Assembly: GCA_021776135.1 (NCBI GenBank)
Contig: JAJFGL010000011.1
Coordinates: 1-64,000 of the forward strand
Direction: 5' to 3'
DNA: 64,000 nt
From: Kiloniellaceae bacterium
GTDB taxonomy: Bacteria; Pseudomonadota; Alphaproteobacteria; Kiloniellales; J153
The position numbers and the translations under genes are program-made. The first letter of the stretch is position 1. Each line of letters begins with the position of its first letter. This document shows, in pieces, positions 26,768-38,447 of this stretch. The notes under the pieces were generated by a model. It was not told the DNA's origin. It saw only the letters and a program-made list of their open reading frames with translations, and searched no databases.

Positions 26768-28012
26768 TTGCAGGGTTTGCAACCGGTTCGCGGCACAAGA
26801 GATATATTGCCGGAAAATATGCGCGCCTTCCGCCAGGTCGTGGAGACGGCGCGCGAGGTATGCGAGCGTTACGGCTACCTCGAGATGGCGACTCCGATCT
26901 TCGAGTTCACCGAGGTCTTCGCCCGCCCGCTCGGCGAAACCTCGGACGTGGTTTCCAAGGAGATGTACAGCTTCACCGATCGCGGCGGCGAAAGCCTGAC
27001 CCTGCGCCCGGAGGCGACGGCGGCGGTGGCCCGCGCCTTTCTGTCGGAAGGCTTGATGCACGAACTGCCGCTCAAGTTCTTTTGCCACGGACCCATGTTT
27101 CGTTACGACCGCCCGCAAAAAGGGCGCTGGCGCCAGTTCCATCAGATCAATGTGGAGCTTCTGGGCGTGGCGCAGCCCCAAGGCGATATCGAGATCGCCG
27201 CCTTGGGCTGGCATATTCTGGAGGCCCTGGGGGTGCGTGCGCGCACGGCCATGGAATTGAATAGCCTGGGCGATGGGGAAAGCCGGCGCGCCTACCGCGA
27301 TGTTCTGGCCGCCTACTTCAGCGATCGCCGTGACGAGTTGTCCGCAGATAGCCAAGCGCGTTTAACGCGCAATCCCTTGCGGATTTTGGATTCGAAGAAC
27401 GAGGGCGACAAGCGCGTCGCCGCCGGGGCGCCGCCCCTGTCCGATTACCTCAATCAGGCCAGCGTCGATTTCTTTGGCACCGTGCGCGCCGGGCTCGATT
27501 CCCTGGGTATCGCCTATGTCCTCAATCCAGCTCTGGTGCGCGGCTTGGACTATTACAGCCACACGATCTTCGAGTTCACGACCGAGGATCTGGGCGCCCA
27601 GGCCACGGTCATGGGCGGCGGCCGCTACGACGGCCTGATTGAACTTCTGGGCGGGCCCGCCACCCCCGGCGTTGGCTGGGCGGCGGGTATCGAGCGCCTG
27701 TCCATGCTCATGGCGCCGCCGCCGCCCGCGCCCCGGCCCTTCGTCGTGGTGCCGATCGGCGCCGAGGCGGAGGCCAAGGCCCTCGCCGTGACGCAACGCC
27801 TGCGCCGGGCCGGCCTGCGGGTCGAGCTTGGCTTCAGCGGCAACGTCAAGAAGCGCATGAAGCGGGCCGACAAACTGGGCGCGCGCGCCGCGGTTTTGAT
27901 GGGCGAGGACGAGTTGGCGCAAAACGCGGCCACGGTTCGAGATCTCGAATCGGGCAAACAGGAACTCGTGCCCCTGGATGCCTTGAGCGAGCGTCTCGCG
28001 CAGTTTCGTTAG
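26768..28012 (+). CDS. hisS: Histidyl-tRNA synthetase
   Basis: HisRS charges tRNA-His. The 414-residue class II synthetase has QPVRGTRDILPE at the start, motif 2 in FRYDRPQKGRWRQFHQ, the histidine-binding LVRGLDYYSHTIFEF, motif 3 GWAAGIERL, and an anticodon-binding domain at the C-terminus. Translation starts at a TTG (26768), with GGAG about 8 bases upstream. It is followed after 5 bases by hemA. Confidence 0.96.
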   Translation: MQGLQPVRGTRDILPENMRAFRQVVETAREVCERYGYLEMATPIFEFTEVFARPLGETSDVVSKEMYSFTDRGGESLTLRPEATAAVARAFLSEGLMHELPLKFFCHGPMFRYDRPQKGRWRQFHQINVELLGVAQPQGDIEIAALGWHILEALGVRARTAMELNSLGDGESRRAYRDVLAAYFSDRRDELSADSQARLTRNPLRILDSKNEGDKRVAAGAPPLSDYLNQASVDFFGTVRAGLDSLGIAYVLNPALVRGLDYYSHTIFEFTTEDLGAQATVMGGGRYDGLIELLGGPATPGVGWAAGIERLSMLMAPPPPAPRPFVVVPIGAEAEAKALAVTQRLRRAGLRVELGFSGNVKKRMKRADKLGARAAVLMGEDELAQNAATVRDLESGKQELVPLDALSERLAQFR

Positions 28013-28017
28013 CGGCC

Positions 28018-29322
28018 ATGACCGGCGCGGATCCGGATCCCATCGCCAATCTCATCTCGGCCGGTTTGACTCTGGACTCGGCGGGGCCCGAACTACGCGA
28101 TCTGGTTTTCGGCTGTGAGCCGGATTTGACGCGCCTGCTGCACCGCCTGCGGGTTTCGTCTCTCGATGACGCGGTGGCGATTTCGACCTGCGAGCGGATC
28201 GAGATTTTCGCGGTTTCCGCGGCCCCCGAAGCAGCCGGGATCATGTTCGATATCCTAGCCGGGGAGACCGGCGCGGCCACCGGTGCGCTTCAGGAACAAT
28301 CGCGCCGTCTGCACGGCGGCCAAGCCTTGAATCGCTTATTCGCGGTGACCGCCGGCTTGGAAAGCCAGGTTCCCGGCGAGCCTCAAATTCTGGGCCAGGT
28401 CAAGGAAAGCCACCGCCAAGCCGCCGCCTTGGGCTTGGTCGGTCCGGGCTTGGAGCCCATGCTTCAAGCGGCCTATCAAACCGCGAAGCGGGTCCGCAAC
28501 GAAACCGACATCGGCCACTACACGGTTTCCATCGCCGCCTCGGCCTTGATGGTGGCGCGCGATGTGCACGGCGATCTTAGACGCTGCACCGCTGTGGTGA
28601 TCGGTCTTGGCGAGATGGCTGAATTTCTTGCTAGTGAGCTCAAGGCGGCGGGGGCCGGCGATATCGCGGTGCTGCATCCGACCCTGGCCCGCGCCCGCGC
28701 GGCGGCGCACCGTTTGAGCTGCCACTTCCGTCCCTGGGAAGAATTGGATCAGGCCCTGGCCGGCGCCGATATCGTGGTCGGGGCCCTGGGAACCGGGCAA
28801 TTCAGCGTGACCAGAAACCAAGGCGAAGCGGCGTTGCGGGCGCGCCGCCGCGCGCCCATGTATTTTATCGACTCTGCCGTGCCCCACGATATCGATCCGG
28901 CGGTCAACGATCTCGACGGCGCCTTCGTTTACGACCTGGAGGATCTCGAACGCATCGCCTTGCGCGGCCGGGCATCGCGCGAAAACGCGCTTGAGGCGGC
29001 CCGGGACATCGTCGCGCAAGAACTCGCGGACTATAGCCGCCAGCACGCCGCGCGCGGGGTGGCGCCCACGGTGGTCGCGCTGCGCCAGCATTTCGAGGCG
29101 GTGCGGGCCGAAATACTGGCGGGCGGCAATCTGGACGCGGATGAGGCGACCCGGCGCCTGATCAACCGCCTGCTGCACGACCCCACGGTGGTCCTGAAGG
29201 CCTCGGCGGCCGCAAGCCGGCAAACCGGGCCCCATGCCCCCTTCAAGCTGGAAGCCACCTTGAAACGCCTGTTTCATCTCGACGGCGGTGAGCCTGAGCC
29301 CACTAAGAAAGAAGACAAGTGA
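28018..29322 (+). CDS. hemA: Glutamyl-tRNA reductase
   Basis: GluTR reduces glutamyl-tRNA to glutamate-1-semialdehyde, the first committed step of tetrapyrrole synthesis by the C5 route. The 434-residue protein has the catalytic Cys58 in [10 protein letters not shown] (a variant of STCNR), [14 protein letters not shown], the NADPH fold [13 protein letters not shown], and a C-terminal dimerisation helix. The usual N-terminal GxNHKxAP motif is replaced by [11 protein letters not shown], so the subtype is divergent. The TGA overlaps the prfA GTG by 4 bases. Confidence 0.9.
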   Translation: MTGADPDPIANLISAGLTLDSAGPELRDLVFGCEPDLTRLLHRLRVSSLDDAVAISTCERIEIFAVSAAPEAAGIMFDILAGETGAATGALQEQSRRLHGGQALNRLFAVTAGLESQVPGEPQILGQVKESHRQAAALGLVGPGLEPMLQAAYQTAKRVRNETDIGHYTVSIAASALMVARDVHGDLRRCTAVVIGLGEMAEFLASELKAAGAGDIAVLHPTLARARAAAHRLSCHFRPWEELDQALAGADIVVGALGTGQFSVTRNQGEAALRARRRAPMYFIDSAVPHDIDPAVNDLDGAFVYDLEDLERIALRGRASRENALEAARDIVAQELADYSRQHAARGVAPTVVALRQHFEAVRAEILAGGNLDADEATRRLINRLLHDPTVVLKASAAASRQTGPHAPFKLEATLKRLFHLDGGEPEPTKKEDK

Positions 29323-30395
29323 GCCTGCAGGAAAAACTGGATAGCGTGCTGGTGCGCCACCAAGAGCTCAGCAACCTGGTGGCGACCCACGATCAACCGG
29401 GCTCGGAAGACTATACCCGTCTGCTCAAGGAATACGCCGAACTGACTCCGGTCGTGGAAGGGGTGACCTCCCTGCGCGAAATACAGAGCGAAATGGCGGA
29501 CCTGGCCGGCATGATCGCCGATCCGGATTCCGATGCCGAAATGAAAGCCATGGCGGAAGAGGAATTCCTGAACCTGAAGACACGCCTGCCGGACTTGGAA
29601 CACCAGGTTCAGGTCTTGCTTTTGCCGCGCGACGAGGCCGATGAGCGTAATGCCATTCTGGAGTTGCGCGCCGGGACCGGGGGCGAGGAGGCGGCGCTCT
29701 TCGCCGCCGAGTTGTTTCGCATGTACAAGCGTTATGCCGACCTTCACGGCTGGCGTTTCGAGGTTATCGATTACGGCGAAACCGATATTGGCGGCTGCAA
29801 GGACGCCAGCGCCCTCATTTCCGGCAAGGGCGTGTTCGCGCGCCTGAAGTTCGAATCCGGTGTGCACCGGGTGCAGCGGGTTCCGGCAACCGAATCGGGG
29901 GGGCGCATTCACACCTCGGCGGCGACCGTGGCGGTTTTGCCCGAGGCCGAGGAAGTCGATATAGAGATCGACACCAAGGATCTGCGGATCGATACCTACC
30001 GCTCGCAAGGCGCCGGCGGCCAGCACGTCAATACCACCGACAGCGCGGTGCGCATCACCCACATGCCCTCGGGCGTGGTGGTGCAGTGCCAGGACGAGAA
30101 ATCGCAGCACAAGAACCGGGCCAAGGCCATGAAGGTCTTGCGCGCCCGCCTCTACGATCACAAACGCCAGCAACAGGCGGACGCCCTGGCCGAGAGCCGG
30201 CGCAGCCAAGTCGGCAGCGGCGACCGTTCGGAACGTATCCGGACCTATAATTTTCCCCAAGGGCGGGTCACCGATCATCGTATTCAGCTCACCCTCTATA
30301 AGCTGGAAAAAGTGCTCCTGGGCGAGGCCCTGGACGAGTTCGTCGATGCCTTGAGCGCCGAAGACCAAGCGGCACGCTTGGCGTCCCTCACTTGA
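29319..30395 (+). CDS. prfA: Peptide chain release factor 1
   Basis: RF1 recognises UAA and UAG. The 358-residue protein carries the PAT anticodon tripeptide (residues 189-191 in RVPATESGG) and the GGQ peptidyl-hydrolysis motif (233-235 in GAGGQHVN). Its Gln is the substrate of PrmC, encoded immediately downstream. A GTG start at 29319 overlaps the hemA stop; the next gene overlaps by 4 bases as well, so the three are tightly coupled. Confidence 0.96.
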   Translation: MSLQEKLDSVLVRHQELSNLVATHDQPGSEDYTRLLKEYAELTPVVEGVTSLREIQSEMADLAGMIADPDSDAEMKAMAEEEFLNLKTRLPDLEHQVQVLLLPRDEADERNAILELRAGTGGEEAALFAAELFRMYKRYADLHGWRFEVIDYGETDIGGCKDASALISGKGVFARLKFESGVHRVQRVPATESGGRIHTSAATVAVLPEAEEVDIEIDTKDLRIDTYRSQGAGGQHVNTTDSAVRITHMPSGVVVQCQDEKSQHKNRAKAMKVLRARLYDHKRQQQADALAESRRSQVGSGDRSERIRTYNFPQGRVTDHRIQLTLYKLEKVLLGEALDEFVDALSAEDQAARLASLT

Positions 30396-31264
30396 CACGG
30401 TGTGTAACCAGGCCGGCGCGGACCTGGGGCCAGGTCTTGGACCGGGCGGCGGCCCGCCTACGCGGCGCCGGTATCGAGGGTGCCCGGCGCGATGCCCGTA
30501 TGCTTCTGGCGGCGGCCCTGGGGGTCGAGGCGGCGCAAGTCATGGCCTACCCGGAGCGCCTGGCCAGCGCGGGACAAGAGGCCGCGTTGGAGCGTGCGCT
30601 CGCCCGCCGGGTCCGGCGCGAGCCGGTGTCGCGCATCCTCGGGCGGCGGGAATTCTGGGGTCTGGAATTTCTCATAACCCCCGATACCCTGGACCCGCGC
30701 CCCGATAGCGAAACCCTGGTCGCGGCGGTCTTGGAACGGCTCGCCGGGCGGGACGGGCCCTTGTGGATCTTGGATTTGGGCACCGGCAGCGGTTGCCTTC
30801 TGCTGGCCTTGCTGTCGGAACTGCGCGCGGCCGAGGGTTTGGGAATCGATGCCGATCCAGGGGCCCTGACGGTGGCGCGCGAAAACGCCGCGCGTCTGGG
30901 CCTGGCGGGGCGGGCGCGTTTCGCGGCCGGCGACTGGGCCCAGGGCTTAACCGGCGCTTGGCAAGCAATCGTTAGTAATCCGCCCTATATAATTCACGGT
31001 GAGATTGACGAGCTGAGCCCCGAAGTCGCGAAATACGATCCGCGGCTGGCGCTTGACGCCGGGCCCGACGGCTTGGGCAGTTATCGCAAGATCGTACCGC
31101 GGGCCGCGGATTTACTGGCGCCCGAGGGCGTTCTGATCTTGGAGATCGGCGCCGGTCAAGGCGATGCCGTAGAACGGCTGCTGAGACAATCGGGTCTTGA
31201 CGCGATTGAGCGTTTGAGGGATTTGAGCGGAACGGAGCGTTGCTTAGTGGCACGCCCCGCTTGA
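30392..31264 (+). CDS. prmC: Release factor glutamine methyltransferase PrmC
   Basis: PrmC methylates the GGQ glutamine of release factors. The 290-residue protein has an N-terminal helical RF-binding domain and a Rossmann methyltransferase domain with the SAM motif [14 protein letters not shown] (126-139) and the NPPY substrate motif (196-199). It begins at a TTG that overlaps the prfA TGA (TTGA). Last gene of the ispG-hisS-hemA-prfA-prmC run. Confidence 0.95.
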   Translation: MTRCVTRPARTWGQVLDRAAARLRGAGIEGARRDARMLLAAALGVEAAQVMAYPERLASAGQEAALERALARRVRREPVSRILGRREFWGLEFLITPDTLDPRPDSETLVAAVLERLAGRDGPLWILDLGTGSGCLLLALLSELRAAEGLGIDADPGALTVARENAARLGLAGRARFAAGDWAQGLTGAWQAIVSNPPYIIHGEIDELSPEVAKYDPRLALDAGPDGLGSYRKIVPRAADLLAPEGVLILEIGAGQGDAVERLLRQSGLDAIERLRDLSGTERCLVARPA

Positions 31265-31418
31265 GCATGGTGAGTTCATAAAGCGGCGGTGGGGTAAAGA
31301 AAGTAGTTGGAATGTCGGAAGTTCCCCATTAAATTGGGGTTGTAGAGCAGATGGCTCTCGCGTCCGAAGTGACGCTCCACGACCCCCGATATTGTGTCTG
31401 TGGCACCAAGCTCGCGAA

Positions 31419-31466
31419 ATCGCCGGATGGCGTTGTTGTTTCATCGCCGGATAGCGTCATTGTTTC
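31419..31466. repeat. Two tandem 24-bp direct repeats upstream of the DUF4167 gene
   Basis: Bases 31419-31442 and 31443-31466 are adjacent 24-base copies that differ at three positions; each begins ATCGCCGGAT and ends TTGTTTC. They lie 58 bases before the next ATG. Between them and the gene is a GCATTG-TTA-CAATGC inverted repeat (31470-31484) followed by GGGCC and six Ts. Tandem operator copies or a leader structure are both possible. The rest of the 259-base gap at 31265-31523 shows only a weak CCCCA/TGGGG hairpin (31324-31339). Confidence 0.6.
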
Positions 31467-31523
31467 AATAGCATTGTTACAATGCGGGCCTTTTTTGATT
31501 AATCACCAGAAGTAAAGCGACGG

Positions 31524-32273
31524 ATGAGACAAGGACCTAGTGGGCGGCGGCCGCGTGGGCGGCCGAATCGGAAGCAGCATGGCGGGCCCTCGCGGCCCAG
31601 CTCCTACGACAGCGGTGGCTCCGAAGGACGGATTCGCGGAAACGCCAATCAAGTCTATGAAAAGTACGTTGCCTTGGCGCGCGACGCCGTATCGGCGGGC
31701 GACCGAGTCGCGGCCGAGACATATTTCCAATATGCCGAGCACTACTACCGAATCGTGAATTCCAGCACCGATCCGGAGACCGGCGAACGGCCACCGCAGC
31801 GCCCCGAAAATAACGGGCGCGACGCGGACACGCGCGACGCCAATGGCGCGGACCGGCAGGACCGGCATGGCCAAGCGCCCCGGGGACAGGACCGGGGACA
31901 AGACCGGGGACAAGACCGGGGACAGGATGGACGGCGAAACGAGGCCCGCAGCGCGCCCGGCGACGGCCCGCAACCCGCGCCGGCGCCCGCGCGGCAGCCC
32001 GCGCGGCAGCCCGAGGAAGATCGTGCGGGCCTGGACCGCGTGCTAGGCAAGGACGGGGAAGACACGCCTCAGGCTGGTACCGACGGCCCGCCGGACCGCG
32101 AAGCCGGGCCAAGCCCCAGGCGGCGGCGTTCCCGACAACGGCCGGCGTCCGAATCGGATAACGGCGAGGCCAAAGCTAGTGCCGCGGAAGAACCCGCCCC
32201 TGGTCAGCCAGAGGCCGCGAAAAAATCCGCGACGGAAAAAAACGACCGGGACAGCGAACCCGTCGGCACCTAG
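31524..32273 (+). CDS. DUF4167 domain-containing protein
   Basis: The N-terminal 75 residues match DUF4167: a basic RRPRGRPNRK start and the NQVYEKYVALARDAVSAGDR, YFQYAEHYYRIVN helices. The remaining two thirds are low-complexity and charged (Arg, Asp, Glu, Pro, Gln), probably disordered. They include four tandem GQDR-type units encoded by 12-bp DNA repeats. RNA or ribosome association has been suggested from the basic start, but the function is unknown. It commonly follows prmC in alphaproteobacteria, as it does here. Confidence 0.88.
   Translation: MRQGPSGRRPRGRPNRKQHGGPSRPSSYDSGGSEGRIRGNANQVYEKYVALARDAVSAGDRVAAETYFQYAEHYYRIVNSSTDPETGERPPQRPENNGRDADTRDANGADRQDRHGQAPRGQDRGQDRGQDRGQDGRRNEARSAPGDGPQPAPAPARQPARQPEEDRAGLDRVLGKDGEDTPQAGTDGPPDREAGPSPRRRRSRQRPASESDNGEAKASAAEEPAPGQPEAAKKSATEKNDRDSEPVGT
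31884..31930 (+). repeat. 12-bp in-frame tandem repeat inside the DUF4167 gene
   Basis: Nearly four copies of a 12-base unit (GGACAAGACCGG with small variations) encode the GQDR repeats. Because each unit is four codons, gain or loss keeps the frame, so copy number may vary between strains. Confidence 0.7.
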
Positions 32274-32327
32274 CGCGCTCCATCTTTTTTAGCGTCTTTC
32301 AGACCTGAGAGGCTGCTTATCCCTATT

Positions 32328-32413
32328 CGTCACCCTTGGGCTTGACCCGAGGGTCCATGGAAAATCCGGGGCACCGGCCTAAATGGATTACCGGGTCAAG
32401 CCCGGTAATGACG
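32328..32413. repeat. REP-like pair of palindromes with compensatory changes
   Basis: Two 30-base arms (32328-32357 and 32384-32413) face each other. Both share CGTCA at the outer side, a GGGCTTGACCC core and TCCA at the inner side. Each arm is itself a palindrome: one has ACCCT/AGGGT outer stems, the other ATTAC/GTAAT. The stem bases differ between arms but pair within each arm, as expected for a repeated hairpin element of the REP class. It lies between the convergent DUF4167 and MOSC genes. Confidence 0.8.
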
Positions 32414-32449
32414 TGGGGGTGGGGCGGATTCGGCGAAGCTCGATAAATT

Positions 32450-33217
32450 TTAATTCCGCGTAGTGAGACTAACCGCGTCCCCTAGGGCGATTTCGCCGCC
32501 GGCCGTGACCCGCGCGTAGAGTCCCATGTCGACATGACCGAAGCCGCGCTGCAGGCTGCGCGGAAGGTTCAAATCGCGCGCGGCGGTTTCTGGATCGACG
32601 TTGGTCGCGGCGCAGCGTTCGATTCTATCGACGACTTGCAGGCGTGCCGGACCAAGGCCGATCTCCCGCCCGACCCAATCGAACTCCGCCCAGGGCGGGA
32701 CACCTTGAATATAGATGTTGGCCCGGAAGCGCAGCGGGTCGATCGGCTGGCGCACCACCCGTTCCAGATCCTTGACGCTCGCCAGGTTGATAATGGAGAC
32801 GACTTTGTCGGGCACGTCGGAGAACATGTGGCCGGGCGCCTCCACCAACCTGGGGGTGCCGCGCGCGGCGGCGCCCATGAAGCCGGCGAAGAACTGCGCG
32901 ATCAGGGTGCACCCCATGTCCTCGGTCGCCTTGGCGCGCACGACCTGCTTGCCCGCCCTGTTGATGGCCAAGGTGCCGCTATCGGGATCGAAGGAGGCGC
33001 GCAGTTGCGCCAGCTTCTCGTCGCGCACGAGGCACAGGAAGTTGGTTTTCGGCATCCATTCCGGGGCGCCCGGATCGAAATGGGTGCTGCCGTGGGCGAG
33101 GGCGAAACGCCGGTCATGGGGCAAGCCTTCGCCGGGGGTCAGGACGGCCCGGTCAAGTTTTTCCGCGTTCAGCCCCTTGAGCGGATAGCGGCATATATCG
33201 GTGATTTCCATGGCCAA
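32450..33217 (-). CDS. MOSC domain-containing protein
   Basis: The 255-residue protein has an N-terminal MOSC_N beta-barrel domain (ITDICRYPLKGLNAEKL) and a MOSC domain with RFRANIYIQG, the pocket EFDWVG, and the conserved cysteine in IERCAATNVDPET. MOSC proteins are related to the C-terminal part of molybdenum cofactor sulfurase and to mARC, handling Moco or sulfur transfer. No molybdenum genes are adjacent, although a molybdoenzyme (msrP) lies further along. Monocistronic, divergent from clpB. Confidence 0.88.
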   Translation of the reverse strand: MAMEITDICRYPLKGLNAEKLDRAVLTPGEGLPHDRRFALAHGSTHFDPGAPEWMPKTNFLCLVRDEKLAQLRASFDPDSGTLAINRAGKQVVRAKATEDMGCTLIAQFFAGFMGAAARGTPRLVEAPGHMFSDVPDKVVSIINLASVKDLERVVRQPIDPLRFRANIYIQGVPPWAEFDWVGREIGLGPARLQVVDRIERCAATNVDPETAARDLNLPRSLQRGFGHVDMGLYARVTAGGEIALGDAVSLTTRN

Positions 33218-33229
33218 GCGGTTCTCTCT

Positions 33230-33257
33230 CTTGTGTCATTTCCATCACACCCCATAT
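33230..33257 (+). promoter_or_regulatory. Sigma-32 (RpoH) type heat-shock promoter of clpB
   Basis: CTTGTG at 33230-33235 and CCCCATAT at 33250-33257 are separated by 14 bases. This fits the heat-shock sigma factor pattern (CTTGAA, 13-15 bases, CCCCATnT). It would give a 5' leader of roughly 130 bases before the clpB ATG. ClpB is a known RpoH target in proteobacteria. Confidence 0.75.
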
Positions 33258-33393
33258 CCGGTTTAGGCGGGTGATTCAAATCAACGCCGGGGGTGCCACG
33301 GGCCAGTATCTTAGGACGTGGTGGGTATTTTAACCTTTGCATCGTCGACTGTATGCCGCAATGCGCGGGTGCGGACGAGGAGGGCGCACGAGC

Positions 33394-35985
<2,592 letters not shown>

Positions 35986-36050
35986 GGGCGAGGGCGATAG
36001 CGTTAGCGTGTTGCGCCGCATGGGATCGCCCCGAAGACCCGCATAAATTC

Positions 36051-36080
36051 GGCGGATTACGCTTCGCTAACCCGCCCTAC
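36051..36080. repeat. REP-like inverted repeat between convergent genes
   Basis: GGCGGATTA and TAACCCGCC form imperfect arms around a short GC loop, reaching into the stop codon of the M23 gene. The wording (GGCGGATTACGCTTCGC) resembles a widespread dispersed bacterial intergenic element. It may end transcription of clpB and of the opposite gene. Confidence 0.6.
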
Positions 36081-37492
36081 TGAGAGGCGCCGGCGGGGCA
36101 GTCGCCATTCGTGCAATCGGCGCTGACCATGAGGTCCGGGCCAAGGGTTTCCGTGAGCGCGGTGTCGATCTCGGCGCGCCGGGCCTGGAAAGCTTTCAGG
36201 TGTTTACCTTTCAGCTTTTCGCCGCTCGGCAACTTAACCTTGCGTGGGCTGATCTGGCGGCCGTTGACCAGGACTTCGTAGTGCAGATGCGGGCCGGTCG
36301 AGCGGCCGGTGGAGCCGACATAGCCGATCACCTGTCCCTGGCTGACCCGTTTACCCTTGCGGATGCCCTTGCGGATACTCTTCATGTGGGCATAAGCGGT
36401 CTTGTAGGTGCCGTTATGGCGGATGCGCACGTACTTGCCATAGCCACCGTTGCGGCCGGCGCTCTCGATAACGCCGTCGCCGGCGGCATAGATGGGCGTG
36501 CCTCTGGGGGCGGCGAAATCGACCCCCCGGTGCATCTTGGAATAGCCGAGCACCGGATGCTTGCGCATACCGAAGCGCGACGACAGCCGCGCCCCGTCGA
36601 TGGGCGTGCGCATCAGGGTCTTGCGTACCGAATCGCCCTTGGTGTCGTAGTAATCGGGGTTCTTACCTTTGGGGGCGAAGCGGTATAACGCGATTCGCTT
36701 CCCCGACAGGGTAAGGGCGGCGTAAAGGATATCGTCGGGGACCGCGAGGCTGCCGTCTTCTTCGAAGCGGGCGTCGTAGAGAACCTCGAAACTATCGCCG
36801 CGGCGCAGGTCGCGCTGGAAATCGACGTCGAAGCTGTACATGCGGATCAACTCCGCCAAGACCTTCATGGGCAGTCCCGCCTTCTGGCCCGCCAGGGAGA
36901 GGCTGGATTCAATCGTGCCGCGTGCGCCGACACGGCGCTGTTCCAGGGGCCGGTCTATGGACAGGGCCAGGAATCCGGCCTCGTCGTCGCGCGATACGCG
37001 GACATCGCGTTCGACACTGGGCTGAAGCCCGAAGGCGATCAAACGCGGTTCTTGGCTGTCGTTCTGGGCGGCGCCGTTCACGACGGCGAGACTCAATTCG
37101 ATATTCTGTCCGATGCGCAGGTCGCGGGGCCGATAGACGTCGCGCAGGGCGGCGATGGCCTCGTGGGCCTCGCGCCGGTCGATGCCGGCCTTGACCAGCA
37201 GGCCCATGAGGGTGTCACCGGCCGCGACGGTCAGGGTCCGTTTTTCGACCGCCGGCTGGATTTCGATCTCACTTGCGGCGGCCTCGGTCACGTCCGGGAC
37301 GGCCGCCATGGGGACTGGGACGATCGCTTCGCTTTTTTGCGCTTGCCCAAGATTCGCGCCGCCGGGCGCTTCCTGGCCGGGCCAGATTGCCACCCCTGCC
37401 GCGACCGCCAGGGGTACGGCCAAGACCGTGCCGAAGAGCGCGAGCCGTAAAAAGTGCCTGGGGCGGACCCTTGGCATGCCAGTGGAGAACAC
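36077..37492 (-). CDS. M23 family metallopeptidase
   Basis: The 471-residue protein is a probable murein endopeptidase of the inner-membrane or periplasmic type. It has an N-terminal transmembrane segment (FLRLALFGTVLAVPLAVAAGV), a LysM/OapA-like region (TLTVAAGDTLMGLLVKAGID), and a C-terminal LytM domain. The zinc ligands are in MHRGVDFAAP (HxxxD) and GPHLHYEVLV (HxH), all present, so the enzyme is expected to be active rather than an EnvC-like activator. The family cuts cross-links in peptidoglycan during growth. It is monocistronic. Confidence 0.92.
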   Translation of the reverse strand: MFSTGMPRVRPRHFLRLALFGTVLAVPLAVAAGVAIWPGQEAPGGANLGQAQKSEAIVPVPMAAVPDVTEAAASEIEIQPAVEKRTLTVAAGDTLMGLLVKAGIDRREAHEAIAALRDVYRPRDLRIGQNIELSLAVVNGAAQNDSQEPRLIAFGLQPSVERDVRVSRDDEAGFLALSIDRPLEQRRVGARGTIESSLSLAGQKAGLPMKVLAELIRMYSFDVDFQRDLRRGDSFEVLYDARFEEDGSLAVPDDILYAALTLSGKRIALYRFAPKGKNPDYYDTKGDSVRKTLMRTPIDGARLSSRFGMRKHPVLGYSKMHRGVDFAAPRGTPIYAAGDGVIESAGRNGGYGKYVRIRHNGTYKTAYAHMKSIRKGIRKGKRVSQGQVIGYVGSTGRSTGPHLHYEVLVNGRQISPRKVKLPSGEKLKGKHLKAFQARRAEIDTALTETLGPDLMVSADCTNGDCPAGASQ

Positions 37493-37667
37493 TAGGAGAA
37501 ACCCCCCAAGCCGCGATTGTTCGATCCGATTGTTAACCTAGCGCCCGAACCGGTAAGATTCTCTTAGCAGATTCGTATGGTTTTACGCAAATACGGCGTA
37601 TTTCTGTTCTTACCCGCGCGCTTGCTTTAACCTGGATGACGCGATTTACCACCTTGGGGAGAAAAAC

Positions 37668-38417
37668 ATGCTCTTGCACCATTGTACCTGGCGGGAGGTC
37701 GAGGCGCGCCTCGAGCACGGCAAGGGAATCATGATCCCTATCGGATCGACCGAACAGCACGGCCCCAACGGCCTGGTCGGGACCGACGCCCTGTGCGCGG
37801 AGGTTGTGGCCAAGGGCGCCGGCGAGGCCGTGGACGCCCTGGTCGCGCCAAGCATCGCCGTGGGCATGGCGCAGCACCACTTGGGCTTCGCGGGCAGTAT
37901 TACCTTGCGGCCCTCGACCTTGATCGCGGTCGTATGCGATACCGTGCAATCCCTGGCGCGCCATGGCTTCGATAAATTCTACTTCGTCAACGGTCACGGC
38001 GGGAATATCGCCACCCTTAGCGCCGCGTTCTCGGAGATTTACGCCGGGCGCAGTCTTCATGGCCAGGGGCTGAATTCGAACGCCGTGCGGTGCAAATTGA
38101 AGAACTGGTTCGACGGACCGGCGATCAAGGCTTTATCGGAAGAATTGTACGGCGCGGCCGAAGGCAGCCATGCGACACCGTCGGAGGTTTCCCTAACCCA
38201 GTACGCCTTCCCGGAGACGATCAAGCAAGCGGCCATGTCGCCCGCGATCGCACCCCAGGGTCCCATATACGATGCCGAGGATTACCGGAACCGCTTTCCG
38301 GACGGGCGCATCGGATCGAACCCGGCCTTGGCCTCGCCCGAAGACGGTAAGCGCATTTACGACACGGCGGTCGGGGAAGTCGCCGAGGGATACCTGGCGT
38401 TTTTGAAAGCGGATTGA
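37668..38417 (+). CDS. Creatininase family protein
   Basis: This 249-residue metal-dependent amidohydrolase has the family motifs: IPIGSTEQHGPNGLVGTDAL with Glu, His and Asp metal ligands, VNGHGGNIATL, and GSHATPSEVSL. Creatininase itself opens creatinine to creatine; other members act on formamides of riboflavin precursors or in mycofactocin maturation. The substrate here is unknown. It is divergent from the M23 peptidase, and an AGGGAG-type ribosome site (GGGGAG) precedes the ATG. Confidence 0.88.
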   Translation: MLLHHCTWREVEARLEHGKGIMIPIGSTEQHGPNGLVGTDALCAEVVAKGAGEAVDALVAPSIAVGMAQHHLGFAGSITLRPSTLIAVVCDTVQSLARHGFDKFYFVNGHGGNIATLSAAFSEIYAGRSLHGQGLNSNAVRCKLKNWFDGPAIKALSEELYGAAEGSHATPSEVSLTQYAFPETIKQAAMSPAIAPQGPIYDAEDYRNRFPDGRIGSNPALASPEDGKRIYDTAVGEVAEGYLAFLKAD

Positions 38418-38447
38418 ATTTATACCAAGTCTCGACGATAAAGGCCC

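Noticed and set aside
25550..27355. 601-codon open frame opposite ispG and hisS
   Set aside because: It spans two strongly supported genes on the other strand and their junction; composition is that of a complementary high-GC frame.
31419..31466. Start of a CRISPR array
   Set aside because: The 24-base copies are directly adjacent without spacers and only two are present.
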